Positions 15,971 through 25,673 of a stretch of DNA of 64,000 nucleotides are shown in pieces. Numbering within the stretch: position 1 is the stretch's first letter; each line of letters starts with the position of its first letter. The stretch spans positions 62,001 through 126,000 of the forward strand of contig NZ_QOKW01000006.1 in assembly GCF_008365375.1 (NCBI RefSeq), given 5' to 3'. Below the pieces are notes generated by a model, which made no database searches, was not told the DNA's origin, and saw nothing but the letters and a program-made list of their open reading frames with translations. Made by a program: the position numbers and the translations under genes. This DNA comes from Roseomonas genomospecies 6 (GTDB lineage: Bacteria > Pseudomonadota > Alphaproteobacteria > Azospirillales > Azospirillaceae).

Positions 15971-17455
15971 CTACAGGAAGAACACCCAGGTCACGACGAC
16001 GAACAGCGGAACCAGGAAGCCGAAGGACCACAGCATGTAGCCGAAGAAGCTCGGCATCGCCACGCCGCGCTCCTCCGCGATGGCCTTGACCATGAAATTC
16101 GGGGCGTTGCCGATGTAGGTGACGGCCCCCATGAACACCGCGCCCGCCGAGATGGCCGCCAGCGTCAGCGCCAGATCGGTCATCAGCACCTGCGCGTCGC
16201 CCCCCGCGGTGTTGAAGAAGATCAGATAGGTCGGGGCGTTGTCGAGGAAGCTGGACAGCACGCCCGTCGCCCAGAAATAGGCCGCCGGAACCGGTTCCCC
16301 ACCCTGGTTCACCGCGGCGATGATGGCGCCCAGCGCCCCGTCCGTGCCCGCGCGCAGGATGGCGATGGCCGGGATGATGGTCAGGAAGATCGCGGCGAAC
16401 AGCTTCGCCACCTCCAGGATCGGCCCCCAGGTGAAGGCGTTGAGGCGGCGGCTGTGCGCGCTGGTCAGCTTCAGCGACAGGCCGGTGATCGCCAGCAGCA
16501 GCAGGTTGCTGACGATGGTCTCCAGCGGTACGTGGATGTGATAGATATCCACCCCAACCCCCGGATGCCAGACGCCGCTGAGCAGGACGGCGCCGACGAT
16601 GGCGACGAGCAGGAGCAGATTCACCGCCCCCTCGATCCGCACCGGCTCCCGCTCATGCACGCCCTCGATCAGCGGGTGCTTGCCGGGGTCCTTGGTGTGG
16701 AGATAGAGGTCCAGCACGAAATAGATCGCCAGCAGGCTGCCGGACACCAGCATCATCGGCCAGAACAGATGCACCGTCGGCCAGAAGAAGCCGACCCCCT
16801 TCAGGAAGCCCAGGAACAGCGGCGGGTCGCCCAGCGGCGTCAGCGAGCCGCCGACGTTCGACACCAGGAAGATGAAGAAGACGATCGTGTGGACCTTGTG
16901 CCGTCGATGCTCGTTCGCGCGGATCAGCGGACGGATCAGCAGCATCGAGGCGCCCGTCGTTCCCATCAGGCTCGCCAGCAATGTGCCCAGCCCAAGCCCA
17001 AACGTGTTCGCCACCGGCGTGCCCACCAGGGTGCCGGCGATGCGCACGCCGCCGGCCACCGTGAACAGCGCGGTCAGCAGAACGATGAAGGGAATGTATT
17101 CGAGAAGCAGGGTGTGCAGCAGCTCGTAGGTGGCGAGCCCGGCACCGAAGGTCAGCGCGAAGGGCAGCAGGAAGGCGATGGCCCAGCCGGCGGCGACCTT
17201 GCCGAAATGATGGTGCCAGAAGGACGGCATCAGCAAAGGCATCAGCGCGATGGACAGCAGAATCCCGACGAAGGGAATGACCCAGACGACGCTCAGGCTG
17301 CCGCCGTCCAGGTGAGGGGCGCCCGCCCCCTCCGCCGCCAGGGCCAGCCCCGGAATTCCGGCGGCGGCGAGCCCCGTCAGGGCGGCCAGAGAGCGGAGAA
17401 GGCGATTTCGGGTGGGGCTGGCGTCGGTCATCGCACGCATTCGGCTGTCTGTCAT
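15971..17455 (-). CDS. NhaD-type sodium:proton antiporter
   Basis: Integral membrane protein of 494 residues and about 12-13 helices, ion transporter superfamily. LFLVSNVGGSLTPLGDPPLFLG-type and SSFLDNAPTYLIFFN segments are the characteristic NhaD/ArsB motifs, and the N-terminus has a cleavable-looking segment ending GLALAAEG. It probably exchanges sodium for protons. Starts at 17455 and 17431 are both possible and neither has a strong ribosome-binding site. It sits alone on its strand, directly beyond the usp stop (1 bp gap). Confidence 0.82.
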   Translation of the reverse strand: MTDSRMRAMTDASPTRNRLLRSLAALTGLAAAGIPGLALAAEGAGAPHLDGGSLSVVWVIPFVGILLSIALMPLLMPSFWHHHFGKVAAGWAIAFLLPFALTFGAGLATYELLHTLLLEYIPFIVLLTALFTVAGGVRIAGTLVGTPVANTFGLGLGTLLASLMGTTGASMLLIRPLIRANEHRRHKVHTIVFFIFLVSNVGGSLTPLGDPPLFLGFLKGVGFFWPTVHLFWPMMLVSGSLLAIYFVLDLYLHTKDPGKHPLIEGVHEREPVRIEGAVNLLLLVAIVGAVLLSGVWHPGVGVDIYHIHVPLETIVSNLLLLAITGLSLKLTSAHSRRLNAFTWGPILEVAKLFAAIFLTIIPAIAILRAGTDGALGAIIAAVNQGGEPVPAAYFWATGVLSSFLDNAPTYLIFFNTAGGDAQVLMTDLALTLAAISAGAVFMGAVTYIGNAPNFMVKAIAEERGVAMPSFFGYMLWSFGFLVPLFVVVTWVFFL

Positions 17456-17548
17456 ATCAGTTGACGAGTATGCGCCCCCGAACGGGTTAAGCCAATATGG
17501 ATCGACCAGTCGGAAATCCTTTAACCGACGTGCACGAACGGGATGGCT

Positions 17549-17929
17549 TCAGCGGCACGGCTTCAGTTCCAGCGGGCCCGGGAGGGTGCCGCCGGTCCAG
17601 CCCCGGAGCGGACGGCATTCGCCGCCCGCGCACAGGGTATGGTCCGGCGTGAAGGACGACGCGGCAAGGACGACACGCTCCTGCGGCGGAAGGGCCGGAG
17701 CCCAGACCCACCAGCCGCCGGCCAGCCGCGCGCCTTCGGGCGGTTCCATCCCGGCGCCGCCGCCCTTCACGCGGGCTTCGGTCAGGACGAGCCGCCCCTG
17801 CTCGATGCGCCAGTCCTCGCGCCATTCGGTCTTTTCCACCGAATGGGTCCAGGACAGGGTGAAGGCGGGACCCGGCAGGGCGGCCAGAACCGCCCCACCG
17901 AGCGCCGAGAGGCACAAAGCGGCGCTCAT
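17549..17929 (-). CDS. DUF1850 protein linked to the TAXI-TRAP transporter
   Basis: 126-residue protein with a signal-like N-terminus (MSAALCLSALGGAVLAALPG) and SWTHSVEKTEWREDW and RGWTGGTL segments typical of DUF1850. This family is usually found next to TAXI-type TRAP transporter genes, and its role is unknown; an accessory function in periplasmic binding or assembly is likely. Third gene of the minus-strand unit, 7 bp after the TRAP permease gene. Confidence 0.88.
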   Translation of the reverse strand: MSAALCLSALGGAVLAALPGPAFTLSWTHSVEKTEWREDWRIEQGRLVLTEARVKGGGAGMEPPEGARLAGGWWVWAPALPPQERVVLAASSFTPDHTLCAGGECRPLRGWTGGTLPGPLELKPCR

Positions 17930-17936
17930 ACCGGGT

Positions 17937-20048
17937 TCATGCCGGCGCGCCGGACCGCCCCAGACTGCGCAGGCGGTAGCGCTGCCACAGCAGGAATACC
18001 GCCGTCATGACGAACCCGATCTCGTCCGTCACCGGCAGGGCCAGAACGAACAGGAAGGCCGCCGCCGCCCCGAACGCCCGTTCCGCCCAATTCAGCGGCG
18101 TCCAGAAGAAGCCGATGGCCGCCGCGCCCCACAGGCCGATGGCGATCAGCGCCTTCAACAGGATGTAGGCCACCGCCAGCGGGTCGGTGGTCTGGAGCAT
18201 CAGCGCGGGGGAGTACACCGCCATGAAGGGCACGACATAGCCCGCCATGGCGATGCGCGTGGCGATGAAGCCGACCTGCATGTGCCCCGCCCGGCAGATG
18301 GACGAGGCGGCCAGCGCCGCCAACGCCACCGGCGGCGTCAGGTCCGCCATGATGCCGAAGTAGAACACGAACATGTGCGACACGATCAGCGGCACGCCCA
18401 TCTGCAACAGGGCCGGCGCCGCGATGGCCGCCGTGACGATGTAGTTGGCGGTCGTCGGCAGTCCTGTGCCCAACACGATGCAGGCCAGCATGGTGAGGAT
18501 CAGGGCGACCAGCAGGTTGCCGCCCGACAGCTCGAAGATCGTCGCCGCAAGGCTAGAAGCCAGCCCGGTCAGGGTCAGGATGCCGATCAGCACACCCACC
18601 AGCGCGCAGGCGACACCCACGCCCACGGCGTTCTTGGCACCGTCGGCAAGGCTCTGCACCAGCATGGCCAGCGTTTCCCGACCGCCCTTCACGATCAGGC
18701 AGGGAATGACCAGAAGCCCGACGAGGGCGAAGGCCAGATGCTCCGTCCGCCACCCCATGCGCCACAGCGCCGCGGCGATCAGGCCGAGAACGACCCAGAA
18801 GGCGACGCGCAGGGCCATCGGGCCGATAGCGCCGACGATCCGCGTGCCGAGAATCAGGGCGATGGTGGCGGCAATGCCGATCACCCCCGCGAACAGCGGC
18901 GTGAAGCCGGAGAACAGCAGATAGACCAGCGCGGCCAGCGGCAGGATCAGGTACCAGCCCTCGATCAGCGCGCGGGACACGCTGGGGCACTGGTCCTTCG
19001 GCAGGCCGACGAGGTTGCGCTTGCCGGCTTCCAGATGCACCATCCAGAAGGCGCTGCCGAAATAGAGAATTGCCGGAATGGCGGCGGCGATGGCGATGTC
19101 GCTGAAGGGAACGCCGATGGTCTCCGCCATGATGAAGGCCGCGGCCCCCATGACCGGCGGCATGAGCTGCCCGCCCATGCTGGCGGTGGCCTCCACCGCC
19201 CCCGCGAAGGCCGGGCGGTAGCCGAAGCGCATCATCAGGGGAATGGTGAACTGGCCGGTGGTCAGCACGTTCGCCACGCCCGATCCGTTGATCGTCCCCA
19301 TGAAGCCGGAGGAGATCACCGCCACCTTCGCCGGCCCGCCCTTGGCGTGGCCGACGAGCCCCAGCGACACGTCGTTGAACAGCTTGATCATGCCGGCGCG
19401 CTCCAGGAAGGCGCCGAACAGGATGAACAGGAAGATGAAGGTCGACGACACGAAGACGGGCGTGCCGTAGATGCCTTCGGTGGACAGGAACAGGGTGTCG
19501 ATGACCTGATCGATGTCGTAGCCACGGTGGGCCAGTCCGAAGGGGAGATGGCGACCGAACAGCGCATAAGGGATGAACACGCCGCAGATGATCGGCAGCG
19601 CCAATCCCATGATCCGCCGGGCGGCTTCGAACACCAGCGCGATGGTGACCGCGCCGACGACGAGGTCCGTCATGGTCGGATCGCCCGACCGCTGGATCAG
19701 GTCGGCCTCGAACACATAATGGTAAAAGGCCAGCACGAATCCGGTCAGGCCCAGAAGCCAATCGTGCCAAGGCACGCTGCGCCGTTCCCCATGCGACCGG
19801 AAGCCGAACAGGGCGAAGGTCATCAGCAGCAGAAATCCGACATGGACCGAGCGGACGACCAGGCTGGACAGCGGGTTGAACGCCGCCGTCCAGATCTGGA
19901 ACACCGAGAAGGCCACGGCGATGGCGAAGACGGCCTTGCCCGACACCCCTTCGAAGGCCACGACCGTCGAGGGATTCTCGCGGTCGATGGCCTGACGGAT
20001 TTTGTCGTCTGCCGTTTTGGGGGCCGCCGCTTGGGAGGATGCGTTCAT
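17937..20048 (-). CDS. TRAP transporter fused permease (DctQM-type, TAXI family)
   Basis: 703-residue fused membrane protein. The N-terminal part (about 1-150) corresponds to the small DctQ-like subunit with about four helices and the rest to the DctM-like channel with repeated helices (GLPTTANYIV, GSGVANVLTTGQFTIP, TASMGGQLMPPVMGAAAFIM). It takes up a small organic solute, energised by an ion gradient, delivered by the TAXI binding protein. It starts 31 bp after that gene. Substrate unknown; family members include glutamate, aspartate and other carboxylate importers. Confidence 0.92.
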   Translation of the reverse strand: MNASSQAAAPKTADDKIRQAIDRENPSTVVAFEGVSGKAVFAIAVAFSVFQIWTAAFNPLSSLVVRSVHVGFLLLMTFALFGFRSHGERRSVPWHDWLLGLTGFVLAFYHYVFEADLIQRSGDPTMTDLVVGAVTIALVFEAARRIMGLALPIICGVFIPYALFGRHLPFGLAHRGYDIDQVIDTLFLSTEGIYGTPVFVSSTFIFLFILFGAFLERAGMIKLFNDVSLGLVGHAKGGPAKVAVISSGFMGTINGSGVANVLTTGQFTIPLMMRFGYRPAFAGAVEATASMGGQLMPPVMGAAAFIMAETIGVPFSDIAIAAAIPAILYFGSAFWMVHLEAGKRNLVGLPKDQCPSVSRALIEGWYLILPLAALVYLLFSGFTPLFAGVIGIAATIALILGTRIVGAIGPMALRVAFWVVLGLIAAALWRMGWRTEHLAFALVGLLVIPCLIVKGGRETLAMLVQSLADGAKNAVGVGVACALVGVLIGILTLTGLASSLAATIFELSGGNLLVALILTMLACIVLGTGLPTTANYIVTAAIAAPALLQMGVPLIVSHMFVFYFGIMADLTPPVALAALAASSICRAGHMQVGFIATRIAMAGYVVPFMAVYSPALMLQTTDPLAVAYILLKALIAIGLWGAAAIGFFWTPLNWAERAFGAAAAFLFVLALPVTDEIGFVMTAVFLLWQRYRLRSLGRSGAPA

Positions 20049-20079
20049 CGCTTTGGATGTCCCGGACGACGCGGCGCGC

Positions 20080-21018
20080 TTACATCAGCCCCTTTTCCTT
20101 GTAGAACTTCTCCGCCCCCGGGTGCAGCGGGACCGGCGACTGGATCGCGCCGGCGTCCAGCTTGATCTGCTTGGCGGCGGCGTGGGCCGCGGCCATCGCC
20201 TCCAGATTCTCGAACATCGCCTTGGTCATGGCGTAGACCGCGTCGTCCGACACGCCGGAATGGGTGACCAGCAGGTTGCGCACCGCGGCCGTCGGCACCG
20301 GCTCGCTCTGTCCGCTGTAGCTGTTGGCCGGGATGGTCTCCGCGATGTAGGCGGAATCGCCAACCTTCTGCACCACGTCCGCCGGGATCGACACGATGGT
20401 GATCTCCTGCGAGGTCGCCAGATCCTTGATCGCCGCGACGCCGAGGCCGGCGGAGATCAGGGTCGCGTCGAGCTGCCGGTTCTTGATGAGGTCCACCGAT
20501 TCGGCGAATGGCAGATACTCGGTCTTGGAGAAGTCCTTGTAGCCCAGCCCGGCGGCGGCGAAGATGGCGCGGGCGTTCAGCTCCGTCCCCGACTTCGGAG
20601 CGCCCACCGACACGCGCTTGCCCTTCAGGTCGGCCAGCGTCTTGACGCCGGAATCCTTGCTGGCGACGATCTGGATGTAGTTGGGATAGATGGCGGCGAC
20701 GGTGCGCAGCTTGGTCAGCTTGCTCTTGAAGCCGGCCTCCTCGTCGCCCTTCCAGGCGCCGCTCAGCGAATCGCCGAGGGTGAAGGCGATCTCGCCGCGC
20801 TCCGACTGAAGCAGGTTCAGGTTCTCCACCGACGCCTTGGTCGCCTGGACCGTGACCTTCGCCCCCGGAATGGCCTTGCCGTAGATGCCGGACAGCGCCA
20901 CGCCCAGCGGGTAGTAGACGCCGCTGGTGCCGCCGGTGAGAACGGTGACGAACTGCTCGGCCTGGGCGGGCAGTGCGGTGAGCATGCAGACGCCGACCGC
21001 GGCCAGGAAACGCTTCAT
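20080..21018 (-). CDS. TAXI-family TRAP transporter solute-binding protein
   Basis: Periplasmic binding protein of 312 residues that feeds the fused TRAP permease. Signal peptide MKRFLAAVGVCMLTALPAQA; the mature protein begins with TVLTGGTSGVYYPLGVALSG, the TAXI signature, and later has GKRVSVGAPKSGTELNARAI. First gene of the operon on the minus strand and divergent from coxS. Substrate unknown. Confidence 0.93.
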   Translation of the reverse strand: MKRFLAAVGVCMLTALPAQAEQFVTVLTGGTSGVYYPLGVALSGIYGKAIPGAKVTVQATKASVENLNLLQSERGEIAFTLGDSLSGAWKGDEEAGFKSKLTKLRTVAAIYPNYIQIVASKDSGVKTLADLKGKRVSVGAPKSGTELNARAIFAAAGLGYKDFSKTEYLPFAESVDLIKNRQLDATLISAGLGVAAIKDLATSQEITIVSIPADVVQKVGDSAYIAETIPANSYSGQSEPVPTAAVRNLLVTHSGVSDDAVYAMTKAMFENLEAMAAAHAAAKQIKLDAGAIQSPVPLHPGAEKFYKEKGLM

Positions 21019-21336
21019 TCTTCTATCCTCCCGAAAGACTGTCCGTAGCGGATCATTCGTAAGACGCGTTGGTTTGCGTCGGATTGTTGGCTATCCTAAC
21101 TTGCGGACAGGAGGTTCGCCAGTACGTAGGAACCGAAAGAAACCCGGCGGTTCGGCGCGATCCCACTCCCTTCGGAGGAGGCCGAACGGCGTCTTGACCG
21201 GAAAGGACGAGACCCCCCTATCCTTGTTCCGGTTGGTCTTGCGCCACACTTTATCCCGCAGAGTTGGAAGAACCGTCGAAAGAAGCGTCGCGAAGGTCGG
21301 GGCAACAGAACGTCACCAACAATGGGAGGACAGCGG
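21019..21336. promoter_or_regulatory. Divergent TAXI / coxS intergenic region with structured leader
   Basis: 318 bp without a gene. On the coxS side are two successive stem-loops: GTTCGGC (21150-21156) with GCCGAAC (21181-21187) enclosing a CTCC/GGAG hairpin with a CTTC tetraloop (21166-21177), then ACCGGAA (21197-21203) with TTCCGGT (21227-21233). Both lie in the 190 bp before the coxS start. They could be operators, a folded mRNA leader or a riboswitch. I could not match them to a known class. Confidence 0.5.
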
Positions 21337-21834
<498 letters not shown>

Positions 21835-21871
21835 ACCGGAAGAAAAAGGCTCTCATGGGAGGAACACGAAG

Positions 21872-24262
21872 ATGGCGAACCCCAACGGCATCGGCGCCCC
21901 CGTGCGCCGGCGCGAGGACGCGCGCTTTCTGACCGGGCGCGGCACCTACACCGACGACATCAACCGGCCCGGCCAGACCCACGCGGTCTTCGTCCGGTCC
22001 CCCTACGCCCATGCCCGCATCCGCGGCATCGACGCCGCCGAGGCCATGCAGGCCCCCGGCGTGATCGCCGTGCTGACCGGCGCCGACATGGAGGCGGACA
22101 AGGTCGGCAGCCTGCCCTGCGGCTGGCAGATCCATTCCAAGGACGGCTCCCCGATGAAGGAACCGCCGCACTTCCCCATCGCCCGCGACCGCGCACGCTA
22201 CGTCGGCGATGCCGTCGCCGTGGTGATCGCCGAAACCCGCGAACAGGCGAGGGACGCCGCCGAACTGGTCATGGTCGATTACGACGAGTTGCCGGCGGCG
22301 GTGACCTCGCGGAAGGCGCTGGAGGGTGGCGCTCCGCTGGTGCACGACGATGTCGGCGGCAATCTCTGCTTCGACTGGCATCTGGGTGACGCGGCGGCGG
22401 TGGACGCGGCCTTCGCGCAGGCGGCGCATGTGGCGAAGCTCGACCTCGTCAACCAGCGGCTCATTCCCAACGCGATGGAGCCGCGGGCGGCGCTGGGCGA
22501 GTATGACCGGGCGACCGGCGAGCACACGCTGACCACCACCAGCCAGAACCCGCACGTTATCCGCCTGCTGATGGGCGCCTTCGTGCTGGGCATTCCGGAG
22601 CACAAGCTGCGCGTCGTCGCCCCGGATGTCGGCGGCGGCTTCGGTTCCAAGATCTTCCATTACGGGGAGGAGGCGGTCGTTACCTGGGCGGCGAGGAAGG
22701 TCGGGCGCCCGGTGAAATGGACCGCGGAGCGTTCCGAGAGTTTCCTGACCGACGCCCATGGCCGCGACCACGTCAGCCACGCGGAACTGGCGCTGGACCA
22801 GGACGGCAACTTCCTGGCTTTGCGCGTCTCCACCATCGCCAACATGGGCGCCTATCTGTCCACCTTCGCGCCGTCGATCCCGACCTACCTCTACGCCACG
22901 CTGCTGGCCGGGCAGTACAAGACCCCGGCGATCTACGCGGAGGTGAAGGCGGTCTTCACCAACACCGTTCCGGTGGATGCCTACCGCGGCGCCGGGCGTC
23001 CGGAGGCCTGCTACCTGATCGAGCGGCTGGTCGAGGTCGCCGCCGCCGAGACGGGCATCGACAAGACGGAGATCCGCCGCCGCAACTTCGTGCCGGCCAG
23101 CGCCATGCCCTACCAGACCCCTGTGGCGCTGCAATACGACACCGGCGACTTCGCCAAGAATCTGGACATCGCCCTTCCCCTGGTCGATTACGACGGCTTC
23201 GCGGCGCGCAAGGCCGAGTCCGCCCGGCGCGGCAAGCTGCGCGGCATCGGCTTCGCCACCTACATCGAGGCCTGCGGCATCGCCCCCAGCAACATCGCGG
23301 GCGCTCTCGGCGCGCGGGCGGGCCTGTACGAGTCGGCCGAGGTGCGCTTCCACCCCACCGGTTCCGTGACGGTCTTCACCGGTTCCCACAGCCACGGGCA
23401 GGGGCACGAGACGACCTTCGCGCAGCTCGTCTCCGAACGCTTCGGCGTGCCGATCGAGAATGTGGAGATCGTCCACGGCGACACCAGCAAGATTCCCTTC
23501 GGCATGGGCACCTACGGCTCCCGCTCGCTGGCGGTCGGCGGGTCGGCCATCGTCAAGGCGATGGACAAGGTGGAGCGCAAGGCCAAGAAGATTGCCGCCC
23601 ACATGCTGGAGGCCGCCGAGGCCGACATCGAGGCGAAGGACGGACGCTTCGTCGTGGCCGGAACCGACAAGGCTCTGACCATCGGCGACATCGCCCTGCA
23701 GGCCTACGTCCCGCACAACTTCCCGCTCGACGAGTTGGAGCCGGGGCTGGACGAGCAGGCCTTCTACGACCCGAAGAATTTCACATACCCCAACGGCTGC
23801 CACGTCTGCGAGGTGGAGATCGACCCCGACACCGGCGTGGTTCAGGTGGTGAGCTTCGCCGCCGTGGACGATTTCGGGCGCGTCATCAACCCGCTGATCG
23901 TAGAGGGGCAGGTTCATGGCGGTCTGGTCCAGGGCATCGGGCAGGCGCTGTACGAGAACTGCGTCTATGACGAGGAGTCCGGGCAGCTCATCACCGGCTC
24001 CTACATGGACTACTGCATGCCGCGGGCGGACGACGTGCCGTCCTTCACGGTGCGCTACCACGAGGACCAGCCCTGCACGCACAACCCGCTGGGCGTGAAG
24101 GGCTGCGGCGAGGCCGGGACCATCGGCGCCTCCGCCGCCGTGATGAACGCGGTGGTGCACGCCCTGTCCGACTACGGCGTCACGCATCTCGACATGCCGG
24201 CGACCCCGGAACGGGTCTGGCAGGCGATCCGGAGCCACAGCACCGCCCAGGCGGCCGAGTAA
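21872..24262 (+). CDS. coxL: Molybdenum hydroxylase large subunit (form II CoxL-like)
   Basis: 796-residue catalytic subunit binding the molybdenum-pterin cofactor. The active-site loop is AYRGAGR (370-376), the form II type; form I CO dehydrogenases instead have AYRCSFR. It is therefore probably an aldehyde, nicotinate-like or unknown-substrate hydroxylase, not a proven CO dehydrogenase. The catalytic Glu is in GVKGCGEAG near the C-terminus. The gene is 37 bp after coxS and preceded by GGGAGGA-like sequence. Confidence 0.93.
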   Translation: MANPNGIGAPVRRREDARFLTGRGTYTDDINRPGQTHAVFVRSPYAHARIRGIDAAEAMQAPGVIAVLTGADMEADKVGSLPCGWQIHSKDGSPMKEPPHFPIARDRARYVGDAVAVVIAETREQARDAAELVMVDYDELPAAVTSRKALEGGAPLVHDDVGGNLCFDWHLGDAAAVDAAFAQAAHVAKLDLVNQRLIPNAMEPRAALGEYDRATGEHTLTTTSQNPHVIRLLMGAFVLGIPEHKLRVVAPDVGGGFGSKIFHYGEEAVVTWAARKVGRPVKWTAERSESFLTDAHGRDHVSHAELALDQDGNFLALRVSTIANMGAYLSTFAPSIPTYLYATLLAGQYKTPAIYAEVKAVFTNTVPVDAYRGAGRPEACYLIERLVEVAAAETGIDKTEIRRRNFVPASAMPYQTPVALQYDTGDFAKNLDIALPLVDYDGFAARKAESARRGKLRGIGFATYIEACGIAPSNIAGALGARAGLYESAEVRFHPTGSVTVFTGSHSHGQGHETTFAQLVSERFGVPIENVEIVHGDTSKIPFGMGTYGSRSLAVGGSAIVKAMDKVERKAKKIAAHMLEAAEADIEAKDGRFVVAGTDKALTIGDIALQAYVPHNFPLDELEPGLDEQAFYDPKNFTYPNGCHVCEVEIDPDTGVVQVVSFAAVDDFGRVINPLIVEGQVHGGLVQGIGQALYENCVYDEESGQLITGSYMDYCMPRADDVPSFTVRYHEDQPCTHNPLGVKGCGEAGTIGASAAVMNAVVHALSDYGVTHLDMPATPERVWQAIRSHSTAQAAE

Positions 24263-24275
24263 GGGAGGAAACCGC

Positions 24276-25070
24276 ATGTATGCCTTCACCTATCACCGGC
24301 CCAAGACTCTTGCCGACGCGGCGGCCTTGCTCGGCCAGTTCGAGGAGCCGAAACTGCTGGGCGGCGGGCAGACGCTTCTGCCGACTCTCAAGCAGCGCCT
24401 TGCCCGCCCGAGCGACCTGATCGATCTCGGCCAGATCCCGGAGCTTCAAGGCATCTGCGAGGAGGCCGGCGGGCTGACCGTGGGCGCCTTCACCCGCCAT
24501 GCGGCGGTCGCCCATTCCGACGCGGTGCAGCGCGTCATCCCGGCGCTTGCCAGCCTCGCGGAGGGCATCGGCGACCGGCAGGTGCGCAACATGGGCACGC
24601 TCGGCGGGTCCATCTGCAACGCCGATCCCTCCGCCGACTACCCCGCCGCGGTCGTCGCGCTGAAGGCCACGGTGCGCACCGACCGGAGGGAGATCGCGGG
24701 AGACGACTTCTTCACCGGCATGTTCGAAACGGCGCTGGAGCCCGGCGAGATCGTCACCGCCGTGCATTTCCAGAAGCCGGACAAGGCCGCCTACACCAAG
24801 TTCCGCAACCCGGCCAGCCGCTACGCCATCGTCGGCGTGTTCGTGGCCGTCTTCGGAAACGAGGTGCGCGTGGCCGTGACCGGCGCCGGCCCGTCCGTCT
24901 TCCGGGCGGACGACATGGAGGCGGCGCTGGCCCAGGACTTCCGGGCGGACGCGCTGAACGGCGCCTCCGTGTCGGCGGACGGGCTGAACGCCGACATCCA
25001 CGCCAGCGCCGACTACCGCGCCCATCTGGTTCGGGTGATGGCCCGGCGCGCGGTGGAGGCGTGTGGGTGA
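24276..25070 (+). CDS. coxM: Molybdenum hydroxylase FAD subunit (CoxM-like)
   Basis: 264-residue FAD-binding subunit that passes electrons from the hydroxylase toward the respiratory chain. FAD loops are LLGGGQTLLPTLKQR near residue 30 and TLGGSICNADPSADYP near residue 110. 13 bp after the coxL stop with GGGAGGAA as ribosome-binding site, so translationally linked to L. The gene order S-L-M differs from the classic M-S-L of Oligotropha. Confidence 0.93.
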   Translation: MYAFTYHRPKTLADAAALLGQFEEPKLLGGGQTLLPTLKQRLARPSDLIDLGQIPELQGICEEAGGLTVGAFTRHAAVAHSDAVQRVIPALASLAEGIGDRQVRNMGTLGGSICNADPSADYPAAVVALKATVRTDRREIAGDDFFTGMFETALEPGEIVTAVHFQKPDKAAYTKFRNPASRYAIVGVFVAVFGNEVRVAVTGAGPSVFRADDMEAALAQDFRADALNGASVSADGLNADIHASADYRAHLVRVMARRAVEACG

Positions 25071-25113
25071 AGCCGGTTTGACACCGGACGACGATCGGCC
25101 TTAGGCTTCGCCT

Positions 25114-25347
25114 ATGCCGATCGTCGTCCGCATTGGAAACGCACGGGTCTACATTTATGCGGACGACCATAACCCGCCGCATTTCCATATCGTTGGCCCG
25201 GACTTCAACGCCTTGGTCCGCATCAACGATCTTGTGGTGATCAAGGGTTCGGCACCGCCTGATATTCTGCGCAAGGTGTTGGACTGGGCAGCGGACAACC
25301 GGCCCCTTCTGGCCCTCCGCTGGATCGAGATCAACGGAGAGGAGTGA
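25114..25347 (+). CDS. DUF4160 protein
   Basis: 77 residues. The motif HNPPHFHIVG and the ALRWIEIN C-terminus are typical of DUF4160. The family often pairs with DUF2442 and is sometimes suspected of toxin-antitoxin-like behaviour, but this is not proven. Here it sits 43 bp after coxM, inside the molybdoenzyme operon, and its partner follows 3 bp later. A short low-complexity gap before it may hold a promoter. I see no reason tied to molybdenum metabolism for its presence. Confidence 0.85.
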   Translation: MPIVVRIGNARVYIYADDHNPPHFHIVGPDFNALVRINDLVVIKGSAPPDILRKVLDWAADNRPLLALRWIEINGEE

Positions 25348-25350
25348 CGC

Positions 25351-25611
25351 ATGGACCAGCCACGCATTGCCGCCGTTGAGGCCATCGCCGGGACCCAGTG
25401 CGTCCGGCTCACCTGGATCGATGGGACCAGGGACGTGGTCGATCTGTCGGAGCCGATCCGCCGCTTTTCGGTGCTGCGTCCCTTGTCGAACCCCGCCCTG
25501 TTCGCGGCGGTCAGGGTTGCCTCCTGGGGCTGGGCCATCGGCTGGGGAGGAGACGAGGACGAACCGGAGATCGACTACGCCGCGGATACCCTGTGGCAGC
25601 GGGCTCGGTAG
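25351..25611 (+). CDS. DUF2442 protein
   Basis: 86 residues: VRLTWIDGTRDVVDLSEPIRRF, the Phe-Val-like core and the Trp-rich GWAIGWGG segment match DUF2442. The start overlaps the DUF4160 stop region by a 3-bp gap and shares GGAGAGGAG as ribosome-binding site, so the pair is translated together. 62 bp before the coxD-like gene. Role unknown. Confidence 0.85.
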   Translation: MDQPRIAAVEAIAGTQCVRLTWIDGTRDVVDLSEPIRRFSVLRPLSNPALFAAVRVASWGWAIGWGGDEDEPEIDYAADTLWQRAR

Positions 25612-25673
25612 CAGCGGTCTGCCGCCGCCTGAGGCCGTTCGTCCTAAAAATTGCGGATCATCCGGAAGGCAAC

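Noticed and set aside
17412..20165. Very long open frame antisense to the TRAP permease genes
   Set aside because: High GC makes stop-free shadow frames common. The sequence is an Arg/Asp/Gln-rich, low-complexity product with no family look, while the opposite strand encodes a clear TRAP permease.
21085..21110. Sigma-54 -24/-12 promoter before the molybdoenzyme operon
   Set aside because: A TTGGC and TTGCGG pair is present, but the distance between the GG and GC cores is 12 rather than 10 bases.
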